Part shown: positions 1-10,699 of the stretch, piece by piece
Position numbering within the stretch: the first letter of the stretch is position 1
Layout of the letters: every line of letters begins with the position of its first letter
Assembly (NCBI RefSeq): GCF_052857255.1
Contig: NC_135500.1
Coordinates: 45,262,772-45,326,771, forward strand
Source: Amblyomma americanum
Taxonomy: Eukaryota > Arthropoda > Arachnida > Ixodida > Ixodidae
DNA length: 64,000 nt
Direction: 5' to 3'
Program-made: the position numbers and the translations under genes
The notes under the pieces: model-generated
What the model saw: the letters and a program-made list of their open reading frames with translations, nothing else
What the model was told of the DNA's origin: nothing
Database searches by the model: none

Positions 1-3000
1 AGACAAAGATTTGACGCGTATCACACGGACACTTGTAAAACCGATGTGGTCAGATCTAGCTCGTTTTGGTCTAAAACAGCTAGTTTCGTTGTATTAAGCA
101 CGAATACATGCTTTTCGCGAACTTATGAGAGAAAAAGTTTTGACGCGTATCACACAGACACTTCTAAAACCAATGTGTTCAAAATTAGCTCGTTTCGGTC
201 TAAAACAGCTTGTTTCGTTGCTTTAAGAACGATTACATGCTTTTCGCGCAGTTATGAGAGAAAAAGTTTTGACACTTGTAAAACCGATCTGTTCAGATTT
301 AGCTCGTCTCGGTCTAAAACAGCTTGTCTCGTCGTATTAAGCACGAATACATGCTTTTCGCGCAGTTCATAACTTCAGAAAAAGTTTTCACGCGTATCAC
401 ACGGACACTTGTAAAATCGACGTGTTGAGATCTACCTCATTTTGGTCTAAAACAGCTTGTTTCTTTGTATTAAGCACGAATATATCCTTTTCGCGCAGTT
501 ATGAGAGAAAAAGTTTTGACGCGTATCACACGGACACTTGTAAAACCGATGCGTTCAGATTTAGCTCGTTTCTGTCTAAAACAGCTTGTTTCGTTGCATT
601 AATCACGAATACGTGCTTTTCGCGCAGGTATGAAAGAAAACGTTTTGAGGCCTATCACACGGACACTTGCAAAAAGCGATGTGTTCAGATCTAGCTCGTT
701 TCGGTCTAAAACAGCTTGTCTCGTTCTATTAAGCACGAATACATGCTTTTTGCGCAGTTATAAGAGAAAAAGTTTTGACGCGTATCACAGGGACACTTGT
801 AAAACTGGTGTTCAGATTTAGCTCGTTTCGGTCTAAAACAGCCTGTCTCGTTGTATTAAGCACAAATACATGCTTTTCGCGCAGATATTAGGGAAAACGT
901 TTTCACGCGTATCACACGGACACTTGTAAAATCGATGTGTTCAGATCTAGCTCGTTTTGGTCAAAAACAGCTTGTTTCGTTGTATTAGGCACGAATACAT
1001 GCTTTTCGCGCAGTTATGAGAGAAAAGGTTTTGACGCGTATCACACGGACACTTGTAAAACCGATGTGTTCAGATTTAGCTCGTTTCGGTCTAAAACAGC
1101 TCGTCTCGTTGAATTAAACACGAATACATGCTTTTCGCGCAGTTATGAGAGAAAAAGTTTTGATGCGTATCACACGGACACTTGTAAAACCGATCCGTTC
1201 AGATTTAGCTCGTTTCGGTCTAAAACAGCTTGTTTCGTTGTATTAAGCACGAATACATGCTTTTCGCGCAGGTATGAAAGAAAAAGTTTTGACGCATATC
1301 ACACGGACACTTGTAAAACCGATGTGTTCAGATTTAGCTCGTTTTGGCCTAAAACAGCTTGTTTCGTTGTATTAAGCACGAATACATGCTTTTCGCAAAC
1401 TTATGAGAGAAAAAGTTTTGACGCGTATCACACGGAGACTTGTAAATCCGATGGGTTCAGATCTAGCTCGCTTTGGTCTAAAACACCTTGTTTCGTTGTA
1501 TTAAGCACTATTACATGCATTTCGCGCAGTTATGAGAGAAAAAGTTTTGAGGCCTATCACACGGACACTTGCAAAAAGCGATGTGTTCAGATTTAGCTCG
1601 TTTCGGTCTAAAACAGCTTGTCTCGTTGTATTAAGCACGAATACATGCTTTTCGCGCAGTTATCAGAGACAAAGTTTTGACGCGTATCACACGGACACTT
1701 GTAAATCCGATGGGTTCAGATCTAGCTCACTTTGGTCTAAAACAGCTTGTTTCGTTGTATTAAGCACTAGTACATGCTTTTCGCGAACTTATGAGAGAAA
1801 AGGATTTGACGCGTATCACACGGACACTTGTAAAACCGATGTGTTCAGATTTAGCTTGTTTCGGTCTAAAACAGCTTGTTGCGCTGTATTAAGCACGAAT
1901 ACATGCTTTTCGCACATTTATAAGAGAAAACGTTCTGACGCGTATTACACGGACACTTGCAAAACCGATGTGTTTAGATTTAGCTCGTTTCGGTCTAAAA
2001 CAGCTTATTTCGTTGTTTTAAGCACGAATACACGCTTTTCGCTAAGTTATGAGAGAAAAATATTTGACGCGTATCACACGGACACTTGTAAAACCGATGT
2101 GCTCATATCTAGCTCGTTTTGGTCGAAAACAGCTTGTTTCGTTGTATTAAGCACGAATACATGCTTTTCGCGAACTTATGAGCGAAAAAGTTTTGACGCG
2201 TATCACACAGACACTTGTAAAACCGATGTGTTCAGATTTAGCTAGTTTCGGTCTAAAACAGCTTGTTTCGTTGTTTTAAGAACGAATACATGCTTTTCGC
2301 GCCGTTATGAGAGAAAACGTTTTGACGCCTATCACACGGACAGTTGCAAAACCGATGTTTTTGGATCAAGCCCGTTTTGGTCTAAAACAGCTCTTTTCGT
2401 TGTATGAAGCACGAATACAAGCTTTTCGCGCAGTTATAAGAGAAAACGTTTGACGCGTATTACACGGGCACTTGTAAAACCGATGTGTTCAGATCTAGCT
2501 TGTTTTGGTATAAAACAGCTTGTTTCTTTGTATTAGGCACGAATACATGCTTTTCGCGCAGGTATGAAAGAAAACGTTTTGACGCCTATCACACAGACAC
2601 TTGCAAAACCGATGTTTTGATCTAGCTCCTTTCGGTATAAAACAGCTTGTCTCGTTTTAAGCAAGAATACATGCTTTTCGCGAAGTTATAAGAGAAAAAA
2701 TTTTGACGCGTATCACACGGACACTTGTAAAACCGATGTGCTCATATCTAGCTCGTTTGGGTCGAAAACAGCTTGTTTCGTTGTATTAAGCACGAATACA
2801 TGCTTTTTGCGAACTTATGAGCGAAAAAGTTTTCACGCGTATCACACGGACACTTGTAAAACCAATGTGTTCAGATTTAGCTAGTTTCGGTCTAAAACAG
2901 CTTGTTTCGTTGTTTTAAGAACGAATACATGCTTTTCGCGCAGTTATGAGAGAAAACGTTTTGACGCCTATCACACGGACACTTGCAAAACCGATGTTTT

Positions 3001-3091
3001 TGGTTCAAGCCCGCTTTGGTCTAAAACAGCTCTTTTCGTTGTATGAAGCACGAATACAAGCTTTTCGCGCAGTTATGAGAGAAAAAATTTT
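1..3091 (+). repeat. Left diverged satellite segment
   Basis: About 24 monomers with more private substitutions than the central array and little long-range order. Visible weak internal relations are pairs of matching variants about 902 bp apart (GCAAAAAGCGATG near 670 and 1,572, seven monomers) and 259 bp apart (AAATCCGATGGG near 1,446 and 1,705, two monomers). One 15-bp-deleted monomer begins near 271. Old variants such as GATGTTTTGATC (near 2,611) and GGTCGAAAAC (near 2,120) recur only near the right end of the window. No coding or other non-repeat sequence is seen. Confidence 0.85.
1033..1161 (+). repeat. Reference 129-bp monomer
   Basis: A clean monomer counted from GACGCGTATC to the base before the next GATGCGTATC. 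It is exactly 129 bp, as are its two right-hand neighbours (1162-1290 and 1291-1419). Hand count for a reference 129-bp monomer of this type: about 40% GC (24 C, 28 G) and 10 CpG against about 5 expected. The best conserved parts across the window are CACTTG(T/C)AAAACC, TAAAACAGC and CTTTTCGCG. The most variable are the GACGCG/GACGCC/GACGGC/GAGGCC site, the AGATCT/AGATTT site and the dinucleotide between A4 and T4 at the monomer joint. It encodes nothing convincing. Confidence 0.9.
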
Positions 3092-3275
3092 GACGCGTAT
3101 CACACGGACACTTGTAAAACCGATGTGTTCAGACCTAGCTCGTTTTGGTATAAAACAGCTTGTTTCTTTGTATTAGGCACGAATACATGCTTTTCGCGCA
3201 GATATGAAAGAAAAAGTTTTGACGCCTATCACACGGACACTTGCAAAACCGATGTTTAGATCTAGCTCGTTTCGG

Positions 3276-3282
3276 TATAAAA
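3276..3282 (+). promoter_or_regulatory. TATA-box-like TATAAAA in GGTATAAAAC monomers, example
   Basis: In one monomer class GGTCTAAAAC has become GGTATAAAAC, creating a perfect TATAAAA. It recurs at regular places in every larger unit. An exact TATA-box match could support satellite transcription, but one base change in an A-rich stretch also explains it. No initiator, terminator or downstream gene is visible. Low confidence as a promoter. Confidence 0.2.
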
Positions 3283-3316
3283 CAGCTTGTCTCGTTTTAA
3301 GCAAGAATACATGCTT

Positions 3317-3324
3317 TTCGCGAA
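3317..3324. other. TTCGCGAA palindrome, example
   Basis: Monomers with CGCGAAGTTAT or CGCGAACTTAT joints contain the perfect 8-bp palindrome TTCGCGAA. Monomers with CGCGCAGTTAT or CGCGCAGGTAT joints do not. The two classes are interspersed through the array in an order set by the higher-order units. Confidence 0.6.
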
Positions 3325-3389
3325 GTTATGAGAGAAAAAATTTTGACGCGTATCACACGGACACTTGTAAAACCGATGTGTTCATATCT

Positions 3390-3413
3390 AGCTCGTTTTG
3401 GTCTAAAACAGCT
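3390..3413. other. Conserved dyad (hairpin-capable), example
   Basis: The left arm is AGCT, one bulged C, then GTTTT. The right arm is AAAACAGCT. The loop is GGTCT. Apart from the bulge this is a perfect 9-bp inverted repeat. It occurs in every monomer that has the GTTTTGG form; GTTTCGG monomers lose only the pair next to the loop. GGTATAAAAC monomers keep the arms. The right arm, especially TAAAACAGC, is among the least variable sequence in the array. A DNA-binding site or cruciform is possible, but function is unproven. Confidence 0.55.
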
Positions 3414-3592
3414 TGTTTCGTTGTATTAAGCACGAATACATGCTTTTCGCGAACTTATGAGAGAAAAAGTTTTGACGCGTATCCCCCTGACACTTGTAAA
3501 ACCGATGTGTTCAGATTTAGCTCGTTTCGGTCTAAAACAGCTTGTTTCGTTGTTTTAAGAACGATTACATGCTTTTCGCGCAGTTATGAGAG

Positions 3593-3602
3593 AAAACGTT
3601 TT
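3593..3602. other. Monomer-joint palindrome AAAACGTTTT, example
   Basis: A perfect 10-bp palindrome at the monomer joint. Elsewhere the same place reads AAAAAGTTTT, AAAAAATTTT, AAAACATTTT or AAAAGGTTTT: A4 and T4 are kept while the two central bases vary. A-tract/T-tract pairs of this kind can bend DNA or disfavour nucleosomes. That is general knowledge about such tracts, not evidence of a role here. Confidence 0.5.
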
Positions 3603-4249
3603 GACGGCTATCACACGGACACTTGTAAAACCGATGTGTTCAGATCAAACCCGTTTCGGTCTAAAACAACTTGTTTCATTGTATTAAGCACGAATACATG
3701 TTTTCGCGCAGTTATAAGAGAAAACGTTTTGACGCGTATCACATGGACACTTGTAAAACCGAGGTGTTCAGATTTAGGTCGTTTCGGTCTAAAACAGCTT
3801 GCCTCGTTGTATTAAGCACGAATACATGCTTTTCGCGCAGTTCATAACTTCAGAAAAAGTTTTCACGCGTATCACACGGACAATTATAAAATCGAGGTGT
3901 TCAGATCTAGCTCGTTTTGGTCTAAAACAGCTTGTTTCGTTGTAATAAGCACGAATATATGCTTTTCGCGAACTTATGAGAGAAAATGTATCGACGCGTA
4001 TCACACGGACACTTGTAAAACCGATGTGTTCAGATTTAGCTAGTTCCGGTCTAAAACAGCTTGTTTCGTTGTTTTAAGAACGAATACATGCTTTTCGCGC
4101 AGTTATGAGAGAAAACGTTTTGACGCCTATCACACGGACACTTGCAAAGCCGATGTTTTTGGATCAAGCCCGTTTTGGTCTAAAACAGCTCTTTTCGTTG
4201 TATGAAGCACGAATACAAGCTTTTCGCGCAGTTATAAGAGAAAACGTTT

Positions 4250-5659
4250 GACGCGTATCACACGGGCACTTGTAAAACCGATGTGTTCAGATCTAGCTTG
4301 TTTTGGTATAAAACAGCTTGTTTCTTTGTATTAGGCACGAATACATGCTTTTCGCGCAGGTATGAAAGAAAACGTTTTGACGCCTATCACACAGACACTT
4401 GCAAAACCGATGTTTAGATCTAGCTCCTTTCGGTATAAAACAGCTTGTCTCGTTTTAAGCAAGAATACATGCTTTTCGCGAAGTTATGAGAGAAAAATTT
4501 TGACGCGTATCACACGGACACTTGTAAAACCGATGTGTTCAGATCTAGCTCGTTTTGGTATAAAACAGCTTGTTTCTTTGTATTAGCCACAAATACATGC
4601 TTTTCGCGCAAGTATGAAAGAAAAAGTTTTGACGCCTGTCACACGGACACTTGCAAAACCGATGTTTAGATCTAGCTCGTTTCGGTATAAAACAGCTTGT
4701 CTCGTTTTAAGCAAGAATACATGCTTTTCGCGAAGTTATGAGAGAAAACATTTTGACGCGTATCACACGGACACTTCTAAAACCGATGTGTTCATATCTA
4801 GCTCGTTTTGGTCTAAAACAGCTTGTTTCGTTGTATTAAGCACGAATACATGCTTTTCGCGAACTTATGAGAGAAAAAGTTTTGACGCGTATCACCCGGA
4901 CACTTGTAAAACCGATGTGTTCAGATTTAGCTCGTTTCGGTCTAAAACAGCTTGTTTGGTTGTTTTAAGAACGATTACATGCTTTTCGCGCAGTTATGAG
5001 AGAAAACGTTTTGACGGCTATCACACTGACACTTGTAAAACCGATGTGTTCAGATCAAACCCGTTTCGGTCTAAAACAGCTTCTTTCGTTGTATTAAGCA
5101 CGAATACATGTTTTCGCGCAGTTATAAGAGAAAAAGTTTTGACGCGTATCACATGGACACTTGTAAAACCGATGTGTTCAGATTTAGCTCGTTTCGGTCT
5201 AAAACAGCTTGCCTCGTTGTATTAAGCACAAATACATGCTTTTCGCGCAGTTCATAACTTCAGAAAAAGTTTTCACGCGTATCACACGGACAAATATAAA
5301 ATCGAGGTGTTCAGATCTAGCTCGTTTTGGTCTAAAACAGCTTGTTTCGTTGTAATAAGCACGAATATATGCTTTTCGCGAACTTATGAGAGAAAAAGTA
5401 TCGACGCGTATCACACGGACACTTGTAAAAGTGATGTGTTCAGATTTAGCTCATTTCGGTCTAAAACAGCTTGTTTCGTTGTTTTAAGAACGAATACATG
5501 CTTTTCGCGCAGTTATGAGAGAAACCGTTTTGACGCCTATCACACGGACACTTGCAAAGCCGATGTTTTTGGATCAAGCCCGTTTTGGTCTAAAACAGCT
5601 CTTTTCGTTGTATGAAGCACGAATACAAGCTTTTCGCGCAGTTATAAGAGAAAACGTTT
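4250..5659 (+). repeat. HOR segment beta, copy 1 (1,410 bp, 11 monomers)
   Basis: Eleven monomers starting at a GACGCGTATCACACGGGCAC monomer that follows a one-base-short AAAACGTTTGACG joint. The segment repeats at +2,568 (6,818) and again at +3,978 (8,228). Differences from copy 2 that I noticed are few: CAAGTATG versus CAGGTATG, GTTTGGTTG versus GTTTCGTTG, GAAACCGTTTT versus GAAAACGTTTT, and GCTTTTCGC versus GCTTCTCGC. Confidence 0.8.
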
Positions 5660-6817
5660 GACGCGTATCACACGGACACTTGTAAAACCGATGTGTTCAG
5701 ACCTAGCTCGTTTTGGTATAAAACAGCTTGTTTCTTTGTATTAGGCACGAATACATGCTTTTCGCGCAGATATGAAAGAAAAAGTTTTGACGCCTATCAC
5801 ACGGACACTTGCAAAACCGATGTTTAGATCTAGCTCGTTTCGGTATAAAACAGCTTGTCTCGTTTTAAGCAAGAATACATGCTTTTCGCGAAGTTATGAG
5901 AGAAAAAATTTTGACGCGTATCACACGGACACTTGTAAAACCGATGTGTTCATATCTAGCTCGTTTTGGTCTAAAACAGCTTGTTTCGTTGTATTAAGCA
6001 CGAATACATGCTTTTCGCGAACTTATGAGAGAAAAAGTTTTGACGCGTATCCCCCTGACACTTGTAAAACCGATGTGTTCAGATTTAGCTCGTTTCGGTC
6101 TAAAACAGCTTGTTTCGTTGTTTTAAGAACGATTACATGCTTTTCGCGCAGTTATGAGAGAAAACGTTTTGACGGCTATCACACGGACACTTGTAAAACC
6201 GATGTGTTCAGATCAAACCCGTTTCGGTCTAAAACAACTTGTTTCATTGTATTAAGCACGAATACATGTTTTCGCGCAGTTATAAGAGAAAACGTTTTGA
6301 CGCGTATCACATGGACACTTGTAAAACCGAGGTGTTCAGATTTAGGTCGTTTCGGTCTAAAACAGCTTGCCTCGTTGTATTAAGCACGAATACATGCTTT
6401 TCGCGCAGTTCATAACTTCAGAAAAAGTTTTCACGCGTATCACACGGACAATTATAAAATCGAGGTGTTCAGATCTAGCTCGTTTTGGTCTAAAACAGCT
6501 TGTTTCGTTGTAATAAGCACGAATATATGCTTTTCGCGAACTTATGAGAGAAAATGTATCGACGCGTATCACACGGACACTTGTAAAACCGATGTGTTCA
6601 GATTTAGCTAGTTCCGGTCTAAAACAGCTTGTTTCGTTGTTTTAAGAACGAATACATGCTTTTCGCGCAGTTATGAGAGAAAACGTTTTGACGCCTATCA
6701 CACGGACACTTGCAAAGCCGATGTTTTTGGATCAAGCCCGTTTTGGTCTAAAACAGCTCTTTTCGTTGTATGAAGCACGAATACAAGCTTTTCGCGCAGT
6801 TATAAGAGAAAACGTTT
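5660..6817 (+). repeat. HOR segment alpha, copy 2
   Basis: This is alpha shifted by exactly 2,568 bp, carrying all of the private variants listed for copy 1. I saw no differences inside the stretches compared by eye. That points to a very recent duplication or active homogenisation of the alpha+beta pair. Confidence 0.8.
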
Positions 6818-8227
6818 GACGCGTATCACACGGGCACTTGTAAAACCGATGTGTTCAGATCTAGCTTGTTTTGGTATAAAACAGCTTGTTTCTTTGTATT
6901 AGGCACGAATACATGCTTTTCGCGCAGGTATGAAAGAAAACGTTTTGACGCCTATCACACAGACACTTGCAAAACCGATGTTTAGATCTAGCTCCTTTCG
7001 GTATAAAACAGCTTGTCTCGTTTTAAGCAAGAATACATGCTTTTCGCGAAGTTATGAGAGAAAAATTTTGACGCGTATCACACGGACACTTGTAAAACCG
7101 ATGTGTTCAGATCTAGCTCGTTTTGGTATAAAACAGCTTGTTTCTTTGTATTAGCCACAAATACATGCTTTTCGCGCAGGTATGAAAGAAAAAGTTTTGA
7201 CGCCTGTCACACGGACACTTGCAAAACCGATGTTTAGATCTAGCTCGTTTCGGTATAAAACAGCTTGTCTCGTTTTAAGCAAGAATACATGCTTTTCGCG
7301 AAGTTATGAGAGAAAACATTTTGACGCGTATCACACGGACACTTCTAAAACCGATGTGTTCATATCTAGCTCGTTTTGGTCTAAAACAGCTTGTTTCGTT
7401 GTATTAAGCACGAATACATGCTTTTCGCGAACTTATGAGAGAAAAAGTTTTGACGCGTATCACCCGGACACTTGTAAAACCGATGTGTTCAGATTTAGCT
7501 CGTTTCGGTCTAAAACAGCTTGTTTCGTTGTTTTAAGAACGATTACATGCTTCTCGCGCAGTTATGAGAGAAAACGTTTTGACGGCTATCACACTGACAC
7601 TTGTAAAACCGATGTGTTCAGATCAAACCCGTTTCGGTCTAAAACAGCTTCTTTCGTTGTATTAAGCACGAATACATGTTTTCGCGCAGTTATAAGAGAA
7701 AAAGTTTTGACGCGTATCACATGGACACTTGTAAAACCGATGTGTTCAGATTTAGCTCGTTTCGGTCTAAAACAGCTTGCCTCGTTGTATTAAGCACAAA
7801 TACATGCTTTTCGCGCAGTTCATAACTTCAGAAAAAGTTTTCACGCGTATCACACGGACAAATATAAAATCGAGGTGTTCAGATCTAGCTCGTTTTGGTC
7901 TAAAACAGCTTGTTTCGTTGTAATAAGCACGAATATATGCTTTTCGCGAACTTATGAGAGAAAAAGTATCGACGCGTATCACACGGACACTTGTAAAAGT
8001 GATGTGTTCAGATTTAGCTCATTTCGGTCTAAAACAGCTTGTTTCGTTGTTTTAAGAACGAATACATGCTTTTCGCGCAGTTATGAGAGAAAACGTTTTG
8101 ACGCCTATCACACGGACACTTGCAAAGCCGATGTTTTTGGATCAAGCCCGTTTTGGTCTAAAACAGCTCTTTTCGTTGTATGAAGCACGAATACAAGCTT
8201 TTCGCGCAGTTATAAGAGAAAACGTTT
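6818..8227 (+). repeat. HOR segment beta, copy 2
   Basis: Beta repeated 2,568 bp after copy 1, with only a handful of substitutions (for example GCTTCTCGCGC near 7,550). It ends at a GACGCGTATCACACGGGCAC monomer, where a third beta begins instead of a third alpha. Confidence 0.8.
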
Positions 8228-9445
8228 GACGCGTATCACACGGGCACTTGTAAAACCGATGTGTTCAGATCTAGCTTGTTTTGGTATAAAACAGCTTGTT
8301 TCTTTGTATTAGGCACGAATACATGCTTTTCGCGCAGGTATGAAAGAAAACGTTTTGATGCCTATCACACAGACACTTGCAAAACCGATGTTTAGATCTA
8401 GCTCCTTTCGGTATAAAACAGCTTGTCTCGTTTTAAGCAAGAATACATGCTTTTCGCGAAGTTATGAGAGAAAAAATTTTGACGCGTATCACACGGACAC
8501 TTGTAAAACCGATGTGTTCAGATCTAGCTCGTTTTGGTATAAAACAGCTTGTTTCTTTGTATTAGCCACGAATACATGCTTTTCGCGCAGGTATGAAAGA
8601 AAAAGTTTTGACGCCTATCACACGGACACTTGCAAAACCGATGTTTAGATCTAGCTCGTTTCGGTATAAAACAGCTTGTCTCGTTTTAAGCAAGAATACA
8701 TGCTTTTCGCGAAGTTATGAGAGAAAACATTTTGAAGCGTATCACACGGACACTTCTAAAACTGATGTGTTCATATCTAGCTCGTTTTGGTCTAAAACAG
8801 CTTGTTTCGTTGTATTAAGCACGAATACATGCTTTTCGCGAACTTATGAGAGAAAAAGTTTTGACGCGTATCACCCGGACACTTGTAAAACCGATGTGTT
8901 CAGATTTAGCTCGTTTCGGTCTAAAACAGCTTGTTTCGTTGTTTTAAGAACCATTACATGCTTTTCGCGCAGTTATGAGAGAAAACGTTTTGACGGCTAT
9001 CACACTGACACTTGTAAAACCGATGTGTTCAGATCAAACCCGTTTCGGTCTAAAACAGCTTCTTTCGTTGTATTAAGCACGAATACATGTTTTCGCGCAG
9101 TTATAAGAGAAAAAGTTTTGACGCGTATCACATGGACACTTGTAAAACCGATGTGTTCAGATTTAGCTCGTTTCGGTCTAAAACAGCTTGCCTCGTTGTA
9201 TTAAGCACGAATACATGCTTTTCGCGCAGTTCATAACTTCAGAAAAAGTTTTCACGCGTATCACACGGACAAATATAAAATCGAGGTGTTCAGATCTAGC
9301 TCGTTTTGGTCTAAAACAGCTTGTTTCGTTGTAATAAGCACGAATATATGCTTTTCGCGAACTTATGAGAGAAAAAGTATCGACGCGTATCACACGGACA
9401 CTTGTAAAAGTGATGTGTTCAGATTTAGCTCATTTCGGTCTAAAA
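8228..9445 (+). repeat. HOR segment beta, copy 3 (truncated)
   Basis: Third beta, offset 1,410 and then 1,411 bp from copy 2; one extra A in a GAGAAAAAATTTTG joint near 8,470 adds the base. Private changes include TTTTGAAGCG (near 8,731) and AAGAACCATTAC (near 8,945). It leaves the beta pattern near 9,445, where GCTTGTCTCATTG replaces GCTTGTTTCGTTG and the series switches to that seen at 23,805 onwards. Confidence 0.75.
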
Positions 9446-10699
9446 CAGCTTGTCTCATTGTATTAAGCACGAATACATGCTTTTCGCGCAGTTATGAGAG
9501 AAAAAGTTTTTTCGCGTATCACACGGACACTTGTAAGACCAATGTGTTCAGATTTAGCTCGTTTCTGTCTAAAACAGCTTGTTTCGTTGCATTAATCACG
9601 AATACATGCTTTTCGCGCAGTTATAAGAGAAAAAGTTTTACACTTGTAAAACCGATCTGTTCAGATTTAGCTCGTCTCGGTCTAAAACAGCTTGTCTCGT
9701 CGTATTAAGCACGAATACATGCTTTTCGCGCAGTTCATAACTTCAGAAACAGTTTTCACGCGTATCACACGGACACTTGTAAAATCGAGGTGTTCAGATC
9801 TTGCTCGTTTTGGTCTAAAACAGCTTGTTTCGTTGTATTAAGCACGAATACACGCTTTTCGCGAAGTTATGAGAGAAAAAGTTTTGACGCTTATCACACG
9901 GACACTTGTAAAACCGATGTGTTCAGATCTAGATCGTTTTGTCTAAAACAGCTTGCTTCGTTGTATTAAGCACGAATACATGCTTTTTGCGCAGTTATAA
10001 GAGAAAAAGTTTTGACGCCTATCACACAGACACTTGCAAAACCGATGTTTAGATCTAGCTCCTTTCGGTATAAAACAGCTTGTCTCGTTTTAAGCAAGAA
10101 TACATGCTTCTCGCGAAGTTATGAGAGAAAAAATTTTGATGCGTATTACACGGACACTTGTAAAACCGATGTGTTCAGATCTAGCTCGTTTTGGTATAAA
10201 ACAGCTTGTTTCTTTGTATTAGCCACGAATACATGCTTTTCGCGCAGGTATGAAAGAAAACGTTTTGACGCCTATCACACGGACACTTGCAAAACCGATG
10301 TTTAGAAGTCCGTTTCGGTCTAAAACAGCTTGTCTCGTTTTAAGCAAGAATACATGCTTTTCGCGAAGTTATGAGAGAAAAAGTTTTTGACGCGTATCAC
10401 AAGGACACTTGCAAAACCGATGTGTTTAGATTTACCTCGTTTCGGTCTAAAACAGCTTATTTCGTTGTTTTAAGCACGAATACACGCTTTTCGCGAAGTT
10501 ATTAGAAAAAAAGATTTGACGCGTATCACACGGACACTTGTAAAACCGATGTGGTCAGATCTAGCTCGTTTTGGTCTAAAACAGCTAGTTTCGTTGTATT
10601 AAGCACGAATACATGCTTTTCGCGCAGTTATGAGAGAAAAAGTTTTGACGCCTATCACACGGACACTTGTAAAACCGATGTGTTCAAATATAACTCGTC
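9446..10699 (+). repeat. Mosaic segment with monomer deletions
   Basis: Monomer order follows the 23,805-26,215 unit but with jumps. Near 9,620 a GTTATAAGAG joint runs directly into a 15-bp-deleted monomer (GTTTTACACTTG, one base shorter than its relatives), skipping about five monomers. Near 10,000 a CTTTTTGCGCAGTTATAAG monomer joins directly to GACGCCTATCACACAGACAC, skipping about three. The second jump is shared with 22,720-22,760, so those two places are related by descent. AGAAGTCCG near 10,306 replaces the usual AGAATTCCG. Confidence 0.7.

Larger units (their letters stand above)
2060..3340 (+). repeat. Five-monomer local tandem duplication (~639 bp x 2)
   Basis: Two adjacent blocks of five monomers repeat with an offset of ~639-640 bp. 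Shared private variants are GTGCTCATATCTAGC with GGTCGAAAAC (near 2,098 and 2,737), ACTTATGAGCGAAAAAG (near 2,175 and 2,815) and GATGTTTTTGG(A/T)TCAAG (near 2,355 and 2,994). Copies differ at several sites (for example GTTTTGG versus GTTTGGG), so this is older than the duplications in the central array. Boundaries are approximate. Confidence 0.7.
3092..4249 (+). repeat. HOR segment alpha, copy 1 (1,158 bp, 9 monomers)
   Basis: Nine monomers that reappear 2,568 bp downstream almost unchanged. Private variants shared with copy 2 are AGACCTAGC (3,131 and 5,699), TATCCCCCTGACAC (near 3,480 and 6,048), AAAACAACTTG (3,664 and 6,232), GATTTAGGTCG (near 3,773 and 6,341) and TAGTTCCGGTC (near 4,042 and 6,610). 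The order is a 124-bp GGTATAAAAC monomer, several 129-bp monomers, a 128-bp ACATGTTTTCGCG monomer, then a GTTCATAACTTC monomer. Beta is an alpha-like series with two extra monomers at its front. Confidence 0.8.
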
